Assembly (NCBI GenBank): GCA_029204225.1
Contig: CM055098.1
Coordinates: 25,360,973 to 25,424,972 of the forward strand
Direction of reading: 5' to 3'
DNA from: Diphasiastrum complanatum
Taxonomy: Eukaryota > Streptophyta > Lycopodiopsida > Lycopodiales > Lycopodiaceae
Length of the DNA: 64,000 bases
Each line of letters begins with the position of its first letter. Position 1 is the first letter of the stretch. Both the position numbers and the translations under genes were made by a program. This document shows, in pieces, positions 48,299 to 61,640 of this stretch. The notes beneath the pieces were generated by a model. That model was not told the origin of the DNA. It did not search any database and saw nothing but the letters and a program-made list of their open reading frames with translations.

Positions 48299-51200
48299 GT
48301 TCCAAATCCCCCCTCCCCCCCTATTTTTCTCTTTTTATTGTCTCTTTTACTCCCCTCACCCCATCTCCCTCTTTTTTTTTTAATTGTACATTTTTGGCCC
48401 ATGTATAAAAGCTTGTGGGTAATGATTTAGGAGTTAAAATTAGTGAGTTTGAGCTTGTGGTTAAATATTCCTGAAAATGGCGGCCAAGGTTGGAATTTGA
48501 AGGATTGAAAAAAAAAAAAACCAGTTTAAGGTAGTCAAGAAAATTTTTATGTTCATGATTTATGGGTAAAACTTTGATAATTTAAAATAAACAAGAAAGC
48601 CAAGTAATAAAGATTATTGGCTAAAGTTTAAAGCACATTGAAGTGTGTGAAGAAAATAAAACCTTAACTTCAAACTTTAAGTATTTGAATTTAGGAAGTG
48701 GGAGAGAGGGGGTGAGAAATCTTTTTGGGGTCCACCCCTCAATGCACACAATGTGCAAATGTATGGGGATATGCACATTCACCATACATGCATCCTCCTC
48801 CCCAAGTTTTTTAGTTAGAAAAAGCTCATGCATGGGTGAGGGGAAGAGGATGCATGGGTGCACCCATACACATGCGCAAAAGTGTACATAAGTTTAAATA
48901 TATATATATTGATATATATATATATTTATAATATATTATATCATATATTATATGAGGATAAAAACAAAGTCAGAAGACAAAGAGATTTCAATTTCCAATA
49001 AAGATTAACTTGGTTTCACATTTCCAAATAGGTATTTCGCTTCAACCACTCTTCTCTCCTTTTGTATTCACTTCATGCGGGTATAGACAAGGAAAAATGG
49101 GATGATATAATTTTTTATGTATGGTGATAATCTGAAATGTGGGGAAACACCAATGGTACCTAAAAAGTGAATGAATATTTTGTGCACATTGCTAAGAAGT
49201 CCTCCAATATACAAACTAGTAGATTCTTGTTACAATATTGCAAGCCAAAACATGGACCTGATTAGATAAACAAGAAGAAAATTGATCTAGTGGCAAAAAG
49301 GAGCTATGGCTAAGGCAGTGAGAAAAGTTTGTGTTGGTAACACAGGATAAGCCCTGATCAAAGAAATCAATTGATAGCTTTGGAAGACTTAGAGGAATGT
49401 TGGCTACATTGATGGAATTGAAAGGCTGTGTGCACATATTGGAGGACTCAGATGGATGGCAGAAATGGGACCTTGAATCAAAGTGAAAGCTCATCCTGAT
49501 TTTTGGAAGAGTGGAAGAAAATGCCGAAATTGAAGCCTTGATTGATGAAGGACCTCAAGTTGGAAGACCCCATTTACTAGATGTCTTACCAGGTGTATAC
49601 ATATCTTAGACACACTCAACACATCATCTCACTTTTCTCACAGAGGTTTATTTGTCCTATTTGTCAGAGAGGCTTACATGTCCTGTTTATTCACAGAGGT
49701 AATTTCAGCCTTGTTCTTCTCAGCATGATTGAATAATTTGATCCAGCTTTTATGCACGCATGGCCTGCAAGACATGCTTTTCAGTTAACAAAAGTACATC
49801 AAATGTACAATCATGCATACAAAACTCATAGTTGAATCATACAGCAAAACCATTAAATTGCTCACAAATCTGCTACTATGCCTTGCTAACACAATTCAGA
49901 TTTCATTCTTGAAATCGGCTCACAAAGCTTCAACACACGTTGTCAGCGAACTATAATAACACGGATATCTCAGTCTTTATAAGATATTGTTGAGAATATT
50001 GAGTTAGAGTTCTTTCAGTCATATACGACAGAGCCTTGTTCATAAATAGGAAACCATATTCAAGTTGTTCAAACATCCACCCAGCAAATGTGATTGTTTA
50101 CAAAGCAAAAAGAAGAGATATGTTCTTATCAGTTGAGAGTTCTCATACAATTTCTATTCCAGTAGCTGTTTTCAGCCATCAAACTCACAACCTGCAATGA
50201 CTTATTTCAACCATCAAAACTACAAAACTGCAATTACTTCTCGAGAACAGTCTCTTAGCTTTTTCTGAAAGGTACAAGAATCTGTATACTGAGTCAGATA
50301 CACTCTTACAAACATTCTCAAATTATTTCTAGTCCATCAGTTGTTTTCAGCCTCAAACTCACAACCTGCAACCACTAGCAATTTGTTTTCAATGATCAAA
50401 CACAGAACACAACAATGACTTTCCCAAAATTATTTTCCAGCTTTTCCTGAAAACTGCAAATGTCTCCATACTAGGTCATGAATTAATTTTGATGCAAAGC
50501 ACTTAAAAGAAGACCTAGCCCAAAAGCGTCTCTACTTTCCAACTACGACTGGTATTATTAATAGTGAAGACAACTACTGGAAGCATTGCGGGAGAGCATA
50601 AGGCTTTGGTAATTTCCATAGCTATCAACCCTCTTACGTACTGGGGAATGGATTGACCATTGGATTCCCCAGTGGAAAGGTAACTAAAAAATGTAAACCA
50701 GAGCATTGAAGATTTCACTTCATGGCTGAACTTTTTTGAGTTTTAGAAGATGCAGTATCCTTCTCCAGCTTCATTAGGCCTTTTTATGGGCTAATGAGCT
50801 TATGGAATTATTTATAGATTTCGAGATTCATAATTTGCTGCATGTAGCTCTCAAAAGTCATAATCTGGAATACATTTGTTTTAAAGCCTCCTCATTTTGC
50901 AAGAAAAACCCACAGAAACTCATGAACCTTGCTGAACCAGTTAAATTCCTGAAGAATGTCAATCTTTGCGAGGTTCAATGTACTTTTAGGAATGAACAGG
51001 AGAATGCGGCATCAATACTTTACTCATAGCGTCTAGGTAGCTATAAGCCTATTAGTTTGCTTTGACAGTAGAAACTAAGGCCCCTTAAGACTATGGGCAG
51101 CAGCAGCAAATCCCTTTAATTCAGTGCTGCTCTACAAAGATTCAGCAATTACAACTACTTGTGCATGTTCAAGGAGAAAAAATGACATGGAGCATAAAAC

Positions 51201-51925
51201 TTCTGAGACGAAGAATGGCAACATCGATTTTCATACAATAAGCAAATGGGTACACAGCGGGATCACAAATTGACTGTGGATGCAAAATATGCAAACCCTC
51301 CAAATGCTACAGAGTTTTCACCACAGTCTGTTGGGTGGCATAAATCAAGATGGCCAATTTATAGCTAGATCACCTTTTCCAGGAAAAATATATTCCATAA
51401 ATGCTGCATTGCTAAATTCTGTATTGTACAATTCTTATCAACAGCTAGGCTGGCAAGAAGACTGGTGAAACACTTTTCAAAGTTGTCCTTGGCTAGCCCT
51501 CCAAAGCTTCAAGAATCAGCAAAACTTTTGGCTTCCTCTTTCAACAAATCTGCCACTGTTGTAGAAATATTAACCTGAAGATTTTCTGAAACAACCATCA
51601 AGCAGATGATAGCTGACAGTTAGCTTTGAAGATCTGGCATGATTTTTCCAGGAGTAGTTCGAAAAAATCCAAATACTAGCGCTCAGATTTTGATAGGTGT
51701 TTTGCTGCCATTTGATCTGTAACAGAAAAAAAATATACGAGGCAGAAATGAGGCTTGCAACATTTACATTCTAAATAGACACTTTACAGGATATAAGAAA
51801 GATTTAAGTATAAAGAATACGGTTAAAAAATGCAAGCCATCATTTTGCTTTGAACAGAATATTTGAAAAGGTTAGTACATCACGTGCCTTCAAAATCTGG
51901 AGATGCCAGTGAAGCAGGTACTGAT
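48299..51925. other. Spacer, including the 3' flank of the bHLH gene
   Basis: AT-rich. The last several hundred bases should contain the 3' untranslated region of the minus-strand bHLH gene. Short frames (49216-49494 minus, 50802-51029 plus) are not recognised. Confidence 0.45.
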
Positions 51926-54844
51926 TCAGAATCCAATCTGCATAGGATTTTGCATTTGTTCATCCCACAAACTCGATGTCTGCAAGGAATCAGAAATATA
52001 TTTAGCTGTTTCTTCCCGTACTTCCTCCAACCTCAGTCTACATTTATAACATTTTCTGGAGCATAAGGCACAGTACATGAAAAACTGTTTCTAAACACTG
52101 TCCTCTGACCTGGGAGTTGGCATCTCTAAAGATGTCACTATTTAGCGCAGCGCTCCTTTTCACAAGAATGTCTTGAGTGCTACTCAGAGGCCTAGAGTCC
52201 AATCCGCCTGTACATCTGACTCCTCTTTGGTTCAACTTTGCTTGTGCTGAAGTCAGCAAAGAGAAATTGGGACTCAATTCCTGATCAAACACAAATGGTG
52301 ATGGGGTAATATGTCCTTGTGACACCTGCAGGGCAAAAACACTTTTGAGACTGAAAATTGGAGATACAATGTAGAACTCTGAAGTAATTTAGGATTTGAG
52401 CTCTATTTTCAGCATATAAAAGTATCAGATCATCTCTCCCCACCTCCTTAGATTAATAGTCACAGAACACACACAGAAAAGTGGCTGACCTCTTTCCTGA
52501 ACATGCTATCCAAACTGCAATTCAGCCTTGGGTTCACAGCTGCCAATCTCATTGAGAGAAACTGTGAAACACAACAGTCAAAAGTAAGCTAAATTGAAAC
52601 AATCTGCCTTAGAGAAAACCATGAAATGTATCTGACAAAATCTGTAATAATAAAATTATGGCTCACCTCAACTTGATGTTGAAGTGACTGTACATAGTTA
52701 ATGATCTCGTCAAGCATCACTGCCTTCCCAGAAACCTGAAGCACAGCAAGGCCGATGGTCAATAACTTGAGATAAGAAACTTCAACATTGACGTCTAATC
52801 AAGCTGTCCAGCTAATACGGTATTCTGCAAAACATAAGTTTAGATTTCAGACCTTGCTGCATCCGGGGACAAGATCTTGCAAAAACTTCATACGTTCACT
52901 TATTTTTTCTCTCCTAACCTGGAAACATCAAGGATAAAGATATCTTTAGTAGTAAAATCAAGATAAGAGGACCACACAACACATGCACCCCATGTTTTCA
53001 AAACAACAACTACAGCTGCATCTTTATAGAAGTTGATATATGTATGGAGAAAAAACAGGAACCCAAAGCTAACACATCAAGATCTGAAACCACATTATTA
53101 TCTTGCATACTTCATTTGTATATTAATAATGTAGCACCCTGCTGTGAGTCAAAATCATCAAACAGCAGAGGGTGATGAAATAAACTCACCCTCTCAGCTA
53201 GGCTGTGGCTGTCAGTGGCTTGGCCCCTTCTTGCTCTGACATGAATAAAGTCCTGCTTAGGAGGTTCAGGAGCTTTAACATTTACTTTTGCATGCATGTC
53301 GCTGGAATCTGCAGAGTTTCCACTGCTGTTTGGTTCTGCCTTTTTCTTTGTATCATCTGCTGCCTTGATGCTATCAAAGCTTTTGTGCCCTTTTATCTTC
53401 ATATCCTCGGGTTTTGGCTTCTAGAATAAGCAACAAAATAGATTGATTCAGATGAAGTACTGAGTTACAACAAATACATATCAGAGAGACTGTCTTTCTG
53501 GCAATAAGCACTAAGCAGATATAAGTTCCTAACATTTTGAATATATCAGAAATGTGACTGCTGATTGCAACCAATTAGCAGGAATAAAGAGAAAGGCAAG
53601 CTGGAAGTTTAATTAGTGGATATATGTACGTTTGTCACTGGAGAAGAAAAAATTATATTTTTAAGAGCAGAAAGAATCAAAGTCTCCTGTATAGACGAAA
53701 ATGCAAATCTCCTCAGCACTGCAGTGGCTGACTTTCGACCTACCTTAGCAATTCTTTGCTCAGCACATGCATTAGAGCTAGGAGCATCCATCATTTTATC
53801 TTCGGCTGTTTTTCTTTTCTTTCCAGCTGTTCCGCCCCCGCCCTTCATAGGTGTTCTTGGATTTTGCACAGCATCGTGGCCAGAGCTATAAGAAGGCTCA
53901 GGACATTCTTCTTCTCTCTGGTAAGTAGGCTGTAATACCCTTCCTCCACTTTCTGCAGCTTTGGAACGGGAGCCAAATGCTTTAAGCGGTTTCCTTCCAG
54001 TGGCTATGGGTTCTGGTATGTTGGGAGTCCCTACACAGTGTTGTTCAAGCTCGGAAAGTCCGCCATTGCATAATAATGTGAAATTTCTTGGGTACTCAGC
54101 ATATCCTGGATCTGACGATGTACCGGCTAGACAAGCGGATGCTCCTAGGCTAGCAGCAGGCAGAGAATTATTTTCCTTGGGCAGATCAAGGCTGAATGCA
54201 GTGTTGTTGGAAGCATCCAGTCCCCTCCAGCCATCTTCCTCTCCAAAATTGAAGCTATATTCATTGGAGTCTGATGCAAGGGATGTGACGCCATTGCCGA
54301 ATTCGCAGCTTCCCAGTCTGCCGATGAGCTCTCTCAGCAGTGCACCTTCAACCATTTCATCATTGGAGAGATATCCCATATCTGGAAGCGCCATAGCCGA
54401 TATAGGGTTCAAGGAAGACACTGGAGATGCAAAAGGGATATGCGGATTAGGATAAAATTGTGGCCATGCTCCGGGTTCTACTGCACCGCAAAGAATCTCC
54501 GGAATAGAGTTCAAAATGTAGCTCGAGTCATGAGGAGTTAAGGAAGGTGAAATGTTGCTTGCAATTGAGCTCCTGGGGTTGCTGAGGCTTCTTACAGTGT
54601 TATCTACTGAAAAGAGATGCACCTCAGCCATTTGTGGATCTGGAAGGGAGGAATTGGATGGTAGCCTAGAGCAAGCAGTCATAACAGCGCTCGCAGTTGT
54701 TGTCGTGGCTTCTATTGATGATAATCCCGACGATGATTGCAGATGGCAAGAGCTGGAGAAGGGCGGTGGAAGACGGGTGGTTGGCTGTAGCAAGGGAGAA
54801 TGAGGCTGATCAAAGCAAGCAGAATTTTGAGCAAACAAAGGCAT
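51926..54844 (-). CDS. bHLH transcription factor, subgroup XII-like (bHLH49/62/CIB type)
   Basis: Seven exons give a 602-residue protein: complement(join(51926..51979, 52110..52325, 52490..52561, 52667..52735, 52853..52918, 53190..53420, 53744..54844)). All introns are GT-AG and phase 0 and the total is a multiple of three. Exon 1 (residues 1-367) is a Ser/Pro-rich region, probably regulatory, with a KKRK basic patch. Exon 2 ends with the basic region [16 protein letters not shown]. Exon 3 gives [20 protein letters not shown], exon 4 [20 protein letters not shown], and exon 5 [11 protein letters not shown]. The basic region has His-x3-Glu-x3-Arg (HSLAERVRR), typical of G-box binders. The tail ends QIGF, close to the family's QMGF. 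Homologues (bHLH49/62/74, CIB) act in the nucleus as growth or light regulators. The start is the first ATG of the long frame (MPLFAQNS). The exact orthologue is not settled. Confidence 0.92.
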
Positions 54845-55769
54845 TGGGAAGGCAACGATCCGACTAAAACTAAGTGGAGCCAGTGTATGGGAGCATGTGA
54901 GCGACGAATTTCCTCTTCTTACTTTTGGAAATACAATCTCAGTTGGATCAGAGTGTATTCACGCAATTCAACAGATAAAGCAAATGATTTCGGAAAGCAT
55001 GACAAAAGCTATGCATCACACTGGCTGGTGCCAATGCAAAAAAGAATGAATGCCAAACTGAGCAAGATGGATGAGGACAGTCATGTATTTGAGGAAATAT
55101 TCTGAATGGACCTACTTTGATGACTAACAACCAATCTATTCTAGAAGCAAAGCACTAAAAGTGCTTTAGATCCTTCTAATTGGATACTGTAGGAAGAACG
55201 GTGAGGTGGGAAAATGAGAACCTTAAGCAAGCAAGCGTGAGAAATTGATATTTATGGCTTCCTGCATGAGATCTTTGTAGCTCCTAACAAGCTGGTGCCT
55301 CAGACAGAGTAAGACACCCCCCCACCCACTACACACACACACACACACACAGAGCCAAATTTACAATACTTTTACCTTCCCAGCTTCGGATCAAACCCAG
55401 CCCACCACAGAATTTTATCACCCAGCACCTTTATCATCCTGTGGGTGCTTCTTTGCAAGGGATCTAACACAATTGAAGCCCAAAAAACCCATTTTTTTAA
55501 ACCGAAACTTGCATCCTTGCCCACTGACCCACTGCCCCATCTGTCCTGGAGATAGATTGAACCTGGAGGAGGCTCAACACCCCCAGGACCCACACCTGCA
55601 CAGTGGTCTCGTCCAGAAAAGGCGCAACATTTGGGCAGGATCGCAGTAGGCAGAGCAGTGAGCACAATTCCTCCATCGCCATAGCTGCCCTTTTCTACTG
55701 CAATTTTCACAAAAAGAAATCAGAAAGGGGGAAAGGGAGCCCATTGGCACCGTAAGTTTCGCGCCTCCC
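54845..55769 (-). other. bHLH upstream and leader region
   Basis: Presumably 5' untranslated region and proximal promoter. Contains (AC)n at 55330-55351. A 112-codon minus frame (55372-55710) has no recognisable similarity. The transcription start cannot be fixed. Confidence 0.4.
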
Positions 55770-56275
55770 TGTCAGATTTTTGCCATGTGTCACAAACGCC
55801 ACTTGACATGTTTCCATCGTTCGATCTTTGTCACGTGGCAAAATCTACACGCTTGGAATAAGATCCAACGGTGCGCGTTCATAGAAAAGGAAACGGGGCC
55901 GACGGGGTTTAATGCACCGCTTGCTTTAAGCCTGACCAGTTGGATCTCAGCCACGTGTCATAAATGTCATTTGGACTCTTCCCAACCGCCAATAGTCCAC
56001 ACGTGGCAGAATCCGAACGCTTAAGTCAAATCCAACGGTGCCAGGCGCTCCGAAAACATTCCTGCCACTCGGTCACAACCGGCGACTCCATTGCACGAAA
56101 TCAGTTACACCAGCCAACACGGATGCTCGCCACGCGTTCAAACGGCCACGTGGCCACTTCTCACTGGTGGAGCTTTACACGTGGCAGAATCGAGGGAGCC
56201 GACAAGCGGGGACACAAACGCTGCGGATTGGGCGAGACAGTGTAGGACGGGTCCACCTCACCGTTTGGCCAGGTC
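55770..56275. repeat. Three diverged tandem units of about 168 bp carrying G-boxes
   Basis: CATGTG at 55784 and CACGTG at 55952 are 168 bp apart, CACGTG at 55832 and 56000 are 168 bp apart, and CCAACGGTG at 55865 and 56032 are 167 bp apart. This defines two clear units. A third, weaker unit is suggested by ACACGTGGCAGAATC at 56177 compared with 55999 (178 bp). Confidence 0.8.
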
Positions 56276-56332
56276 ACCTGTGGGTCCCCCCGGAGACAGG
56301 TACCCAATTTGTCATGGTCACGAGGGCACGTG
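55832..56332. promoter_or_regulatory. G-box cluster upstream of the bHLH gene
   Basis: Six perfect CACGTG palindromes at 55832, 55952, 56000, 56147, 56178 and 56327, several in the ACGTGGC context of ABA- and light-responsive elements. They lie 1.0-1.5 kb before the bHLH start codon. The bHLH has the residues expected of a G-box binder, so self-control is possible. An unseen gene reading rightwards could also use the cluster. Confidence 0.6.
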
Positions 56333-56857
56333 GACCACATTTGGGGGGGAGTAGCGGGTGGGGCCTGCTTTGATGGGCCTTCTGGGTTGTGTCGGCTGTT
56401 TGGCACTAAATAAGCGGGGGGCAATGGTCCCGCCGGTCTGCAAGGGGGGGCCAAGCCCTCATGCTATCCCTTCTGGACGGGTCCCATTGCCCTATTGGTC
56501 CATTTCAAAAAACACTCCAAGCTGGGGGATGAGGATAGGGTATGGCTCCTTTTCTTGAGGTCCTTTTTGTTGCCCACTTGGCACTTGTTTTCTTGGATGC
56601 AGCAGCATTTAGATTCTCCTTGCCCAATCACTCAAGATGCAAAAGGGATTGTCATTTACGGTAAACCCTATCGCAAAAGACTACCAATCACGTGTTGCCA
56701 CATGGCATATAGATTATTGCCCACCATGGATAACCGTATGAACATAATAGTATGAACATAATAGTACGTGTACCAAAAGTGTACCAAAGCTTAAACTATG
56801 AAGCAATGAAGAATGAGAAAGACTCAAGAGGGGGAGGAGTAAATCAATCAATCAACC

Positions 56858-56954
<97 letters not shown>

Positions 56955-57905
56955 TATGATGGAGAATGGAGTTTCTTAGCATCTTTCTCTCATCCTCATG
57001 ATGTGGGATGGAGTTTCTTAGCATTTCAATACATATTGCGCACTTGGGAAAAATATAAAGCATTTCAATACATGGTACGCACTTAGGAAAAAAAAATAGA
57101 GAACACACAAATGAGCCAAAAATAGATCCTCTTTGACAGCTGTATATGGGAGCTGTCATGAGTCCACCGTACATATACAACATACAACTAGGCAATGCTT
57201 TTGTACCCACTAGGGCTTTGCATATGGTATGGTTGCATCCCATTTTTTTCAAGCCCCTGACATATAACATATACAAAGGGCCAAAATTTTGAAGCCACAA
57301 ATTCAAAATCTTTGCAATCCAAATCATTGAGGCATGCCCAAGTGTTCTACTCTTAGACTCTTGGGCGTCAAGTACCTACTTTCCATTAAACTTGTCAAGG
57401 CTTTTGTATGGAATATGGTTCAAACTTTCAAGATTATAGAATACCTCCTCCAAGAAATGTCTTATAAAGATCAAGCCAAGTTTGTTCTATTTCATTTTTA
57501 AGCTCATTGCATTGCATAATTGTGTTCCAAAAAGCCCTTACGCCTTGCAGCATAAAGGGCATTATGTCTATGAAGCCCATCTATTGTGGGGCACAAAGTA
57601 ATCCATGATAGTAATTAAAAATAAAGAGTCAACAAAAATTGTAGATGCAATATTTGGAGAATGGATTTTCTTAGTAACCTTTCCCTCAATTTTATGGCCT
57701 TGAAATCACGGTGAGGCTATTTGGCCAAAAATAGTAGTTGAAGCTGATGAAAAGGTCACCTAAAATTTCTTTCCTAGTTGTAAGAAATTGTACACATAAT
57801 TTCACCTTATGGCTGAATTTTTTAAGCCCCACAACTTTTCACTTTTTGGGGGACTGAAAGGTGAAGTCAAGTTGCAATCCAATGTTCTCCAAATCCAATT
57901 CTGAC
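56333..57905. other. Spacer with a CT/CA microsatellite
   Basis: Holds (CT)n(CA)n at 56860-56950 and two similar short segments ending TGGAGTTTCTTAGCAT (near 56967 and 57008). No gene recognised. Confidence 0.5.
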
Positions 57906-59388
57906 AAAAAATCTGCTCTCAGTTAAAAGAATCACTGATTCAGGTAGGATGGTCTAATTCGATATAGACAACTGCACAATTCTTGACAAGTCTCAAAAAG
58001 TTCTATCTTTTGGGAGAAGAGGCGGCCATCTATACAAACTTAGCCACTGCTATTTTTCTAATAGTCAAGCTCTTCATACATCCACTTCTGAATCAACTAA
58101 TATGCTTTGGCATTTCAGATTAGACCATCTTAACTTCAATAGTATTCAACAAATGTTGACTCGAAATCTAGTGCAAGATCTTCCTTCTGTTAGCAAACCA
58201 ACTTTTTCATGTGAAAGTTGTATTATCAACAAGCATGCTAGAAGTCCTTTTATTTATGATTCAGTTCATACTTCCAAAGGTTTGCTTGATCTTGTACATA
58301 GTAACCTTTGTGGCCCAATGCAGACTGCTTCGACAGGGGGAGCTCTCTATTTCCTAACATTCATCGATGACTTCTCTCGAAGGACTGCTACTTACTTTCT
58401 GAAGAACAAATCAGAAGCATTCAAATTCTCAAGCAGTTCAAGGGGTCTGCTGAAAATTAGAACCAAAGAAAGATCAAAGCACTACGCACTAATGGAGAGG
58501 GAGAATTTATCTCCATAGAATTCAAGGAATTCTACAAAGCCAATGGAATACATCAACAATATACAACAAGCTAGTCACCTCAGTCCAATGGCGTAGCTGA
58601 AAGGAAGAATTGGACACTCGTCAAAAGTGCCAAGAGCATGTTGGCCCATGCCTCTCTTCCAAAGAATTTTTGGGCAGAAGTTGTTATTACAGCTACCTAT
58701 CTACAAAATTGATCCCTCACTAAGGCCCTGAATGGCAAAACACCTTATGAGGTGTGGACAAGATCGAAGCCATCACTCAAGCATATTTGAGTGTTTGGAT
58801 GCATTGCTTACTCTTAGATTTCTGAAGATCTAAGAAAGAAATTGGACGACACCAGCAGAAAGTCGATCTTCATCGGCTATTTCCCAGACCACAAGGCATG
58901 CAAGCTCTACAATTTAGACACTCAAAAAACTTTCAGAAGCAAAGATGTCATTTTTTTGGAAGACAAATTTATCAACCACAAGGAAAAAGCTCCATCGACT
59001 TTCAATTCGAGTGTCGACAACTTCGAACTTGGGATTGATCACAAGCTCGACACCGACCCTGACAATGAGTCTGGACCTCGACAAGTCGAACTACATCAGA
59101 GGATCGAAGTTCAATCCAAAAGATCGAATCGATCTAGATCCATCCCAATGGATGATCCAGCCTGCTATTTTGTGCAGGAACTGACCATTGTTTCTAAGGC
59201 CATGTCGACACCTTATGCTGACCAGTGGAAAGCTGCAATGGACTCTGAATTTGATTTTCTTATAGAGAATCAAACTCAGACTGTAACTCAGCTACTAAAG
59301 GATCAAAATCTAATTCCATGCAAATGGATGTTCAAAGTGAAGTATGATGCAAAAGGAAGATTAAATTGATACAAGGCCAAGGCTAGTT
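57906..59388 (+). pseudogene. Copia pre-integrase, integrase and RT-start remnant
   Basis: In order: GAG-pre-integrase (MLWHFRLDHLNFNSIQQML, CESCIINKHARSPF), integrase core (DLVHSNLCGPMQTAS, FLTFIDDFSRRTATYFLKN, then after a frameshift SPQSNGVAERKN), integrase tail (SIFIGYFPDHKACKLYNL) and the first RT residues (WKAAMDSEFDFLIENQTQ, CKWMFKVKYDAKGRLN). Several stops interrupt it. It ends near 59388, where a gag gene begins on the opposite strand. Confidence 0.85.
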
Positions 59389-59959
59389 GATGTTGCTCTT
59401 CCTGCAACAATAATCCACCTAGCTCTTCATAGGTTGGAAGATTCTCCCATGTGGCAATGCTTGTCACAAAAATCTGATGTGACTCACTCAAGCTGTTCAA
59501 TGTCAATTGAACGATATCACAATCCTGTACTCGCTCTCCAATGGCAGCTAGTTGATCACGGATCTCCTTTACCTTCAATAGGTGATCGACAATAGTTGCA
59601 CCATCATCCATTCGTAATGTGTGCAACTTCGTCTTCAAGAATAGCACTCGAGATGTGTTTGTGGTCTCAAACAATGCCTTCAACGTATCCCACGCTTCTT
59701 TTGGTCCTTCCGAATCCGAAATGTAGGAAATGATAGCATCTCTGACTGACAAGTTGATGACATTCTGTGCTTTCTGTTTCCTCTGGTCAAACGTCCGTTG
59801 ATCTTCTTCAATCACTGGCCTTGTTTCTTCACCTGTCACGATCTCCCATAGCTCCTTTTCCATCAAAATATTCTTCAGTTTGAATTTCCAAATTGCATAG
59901 TTGTCGGCTCCTTCCAAGTTGCTTGACTCATTGAGGACGCTCTCGCTTAGAGTTGCCAT
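59389..59959 (-). pseudogene. Copia gag, open but truncated
   Basis: Starts MATLSESVLNESSNLEG at 59959 and reads through NYAIWKFKLKNILMEKELWE, AWDTLKALFETTNTSR, KTKLHTLRMDDGATIVDHLL and LTLNSLSESHQIFVTSI to GLLLQEEQHQ, an uninterrupted UBN2-type gag. The knuckle, protease and pol are missing because the sequence then enters the antisense of a plus-strand copia fragment. It is the same family as the gag start at 10132, and its leader (59960-60560) is also shared. An in-frame upstream extension to 60046 is leader. Confidence 0.85.
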
Positions 59960-60660
59960 AACTGCACTTAGATGAGTCCGGATCTCAAAAATGACTGCAA
60001 AAATGAAAAATTTGCTGCAAAATCGACAAATGGCGTCTCTGACCAATCCGAGCTATGGATTGAAAGTTATGCCAAATTGAAGATTTTGGCCTCAAAATGG
60101 CTCACTATTGCCCTTAAGCCTAAAAAATGACAATTATTGTAAAATTGCCTTTTTTGAAAAATTTCTCCATTGCGCACAGATCTTCGATTTTGAAGATTTT
60201 TATATCAGCGCATAGGCAATTGCACCGGGATAGCTCCTGTCTCGTCAAATTTGCAAAATAGTCACGTTCTCCATGCTCAAATGTCACTCTGTTTTTCGCT
60301 TTTCTGCAAAAAACACCATGGACAGGGCCCCAAAGAGATAGGGTAGCCCTTCAAAATATGGACAGAAAGTTGGGTCCCTTCAAAATGAAAATTTTTAATA
60401 AAGAATTTCAAGTTTTGCCCTTCAGTCCTTTGTAGACTGCACTTCAGAAACTTCAAATATCTAAAAAATGAAGTTTTAGACCCAACAAATGTTGGCCGTC
60501 GATTTGCATCCAAGATTGGATGTTCTCCACCGTTGAGTTATCGTAATCAAAATCCAACGATGTGGATAAATTTGGTGCACTGAAGCTTGCACTTGGAGAC
60601 ACTACTGGACACTTATGTACGCTATGTGCTCAGTTGAACTGGGCGCCTGAACAGCCTGCG

Positions 60661-61230
60661 TGTTATGTACCATAACGATACGCCCTTCAGTGACGGCCTC
60701 GCAAGGGGCATGACGCATGAGTGGAGTTATCGACATGTTTAGGTGCCACGCGTCACCATCCTAGGTGGTCACGTGTTGCCGGCAGGACCGTGCTTGATGG
60801 GACCCACTGTGCTATGCCTATATAGTGGTGGGGTTTCCCTCTTTTCACTCACTCAGTCTACCCGGGAGTTGGGGGATGGAGAGCACGTGCTTTAGGTAGG
60901 ATGTATCTCCAGGCCAGGGGATGTGTGTTAGGGAGAGCCGAGTGCGATGGTTGGTGGTATGGGACGCCAGTTATCGTAGGAGGCTTGACCAGACATGATT
61001 ATGTTGATTGCTCCAGGGCATGGGGGTGGGTTGGTTGTGACCCTACGGTTGGGCGGTTACGGTGCGTCGTCACTTGTATGGGGTGTGCGGAACCTTTAAG
61101 GTAGTCGATGATCTTAGGGAGTTGTAACACTACGACCAGTGGGGAGAGAGAGCGCGGGCAGGCTACGGCGGCCGTGGAGTGAACTGAAGATCACAACATC
61201 AGTTCTCCATCATTTCACGAAAAATCCGCA
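60661..61230 (+). repeat. LTR-like block, possibly a solo gypsy LTR
   Basis: Begins TGTTATGTACCATAACG, an inverted-repeat start like that of the nested gypsy LTR. It has a TATA-like CCTATATAGTGG near 60827 about 170 bp inside, is GC-richer than its flanks and carries a G-box at 60770. The right edge is uncertain and no target duplication was found. Confidence 0.4.
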
Positions 61231-61640
61231 GCATTATGAGCGCCCAGCAATTGCGCCCCAGTGAGAGTAGTTCTTGCTAAAAAATTTCCTCCCAATGGAG
61301 CACATTAACTCGTTTTTCAGCTAGAATAGATGTTTCCAGCTTATGTCAAGCTAATCTCACTCTCTGCTCTACAGCCTTCCATGACCATCTAAACTCGGTT
61401 TTGTGTTTCTAGGGCGCAGGTCATTGCAGCTCGTTTCACCAAGAATGTTCTCCTATAGCTTGAGATCAATGATTTTCTTTTTATAAACCCTTGCTTGAGA
61501 AAACAACTTGCTTTGTACTTTCTTCCACCAAACACTATGTTTTTCTTTGCAAGTTTGAGTTCCTTCAAAGTTGATCTGCTTCTCAGCTCTTGACTGTAGC
61601 TTCTAGCACTCAGAATGATCTGAAAATTATGCAAGTAGAG
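61231..61640. other. Unrecognised segment
   Basis: No domain or terminal repeat seen. An 81-codon minus frame at 61389-61634 is unknown. Confidence 0.4.

Noticed and set aside
48060-48300. Fold-back CA/GT block as a possible regulatory RNA
   Set aside because: Complementarity follows trivially from CA next to GT microsatellites.
49216-49494. 92-codon minus frame as a gene
   Set aside because: No family similarity, no neighbouring exons in frame and no supporting signals.
53961-54455. Plus-strand 164-codon frame over bHLH exon 1
   Set aside because: Antisense to exon 1; the minus-strand exon structure with seven in-phase exons is far better supported.
55372-55710. 112-codon minus frame upstream of the bHLH gene as an upstream gene
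   Set aside because: No recognisable similarity; it fits better as leader or promoter sequence.
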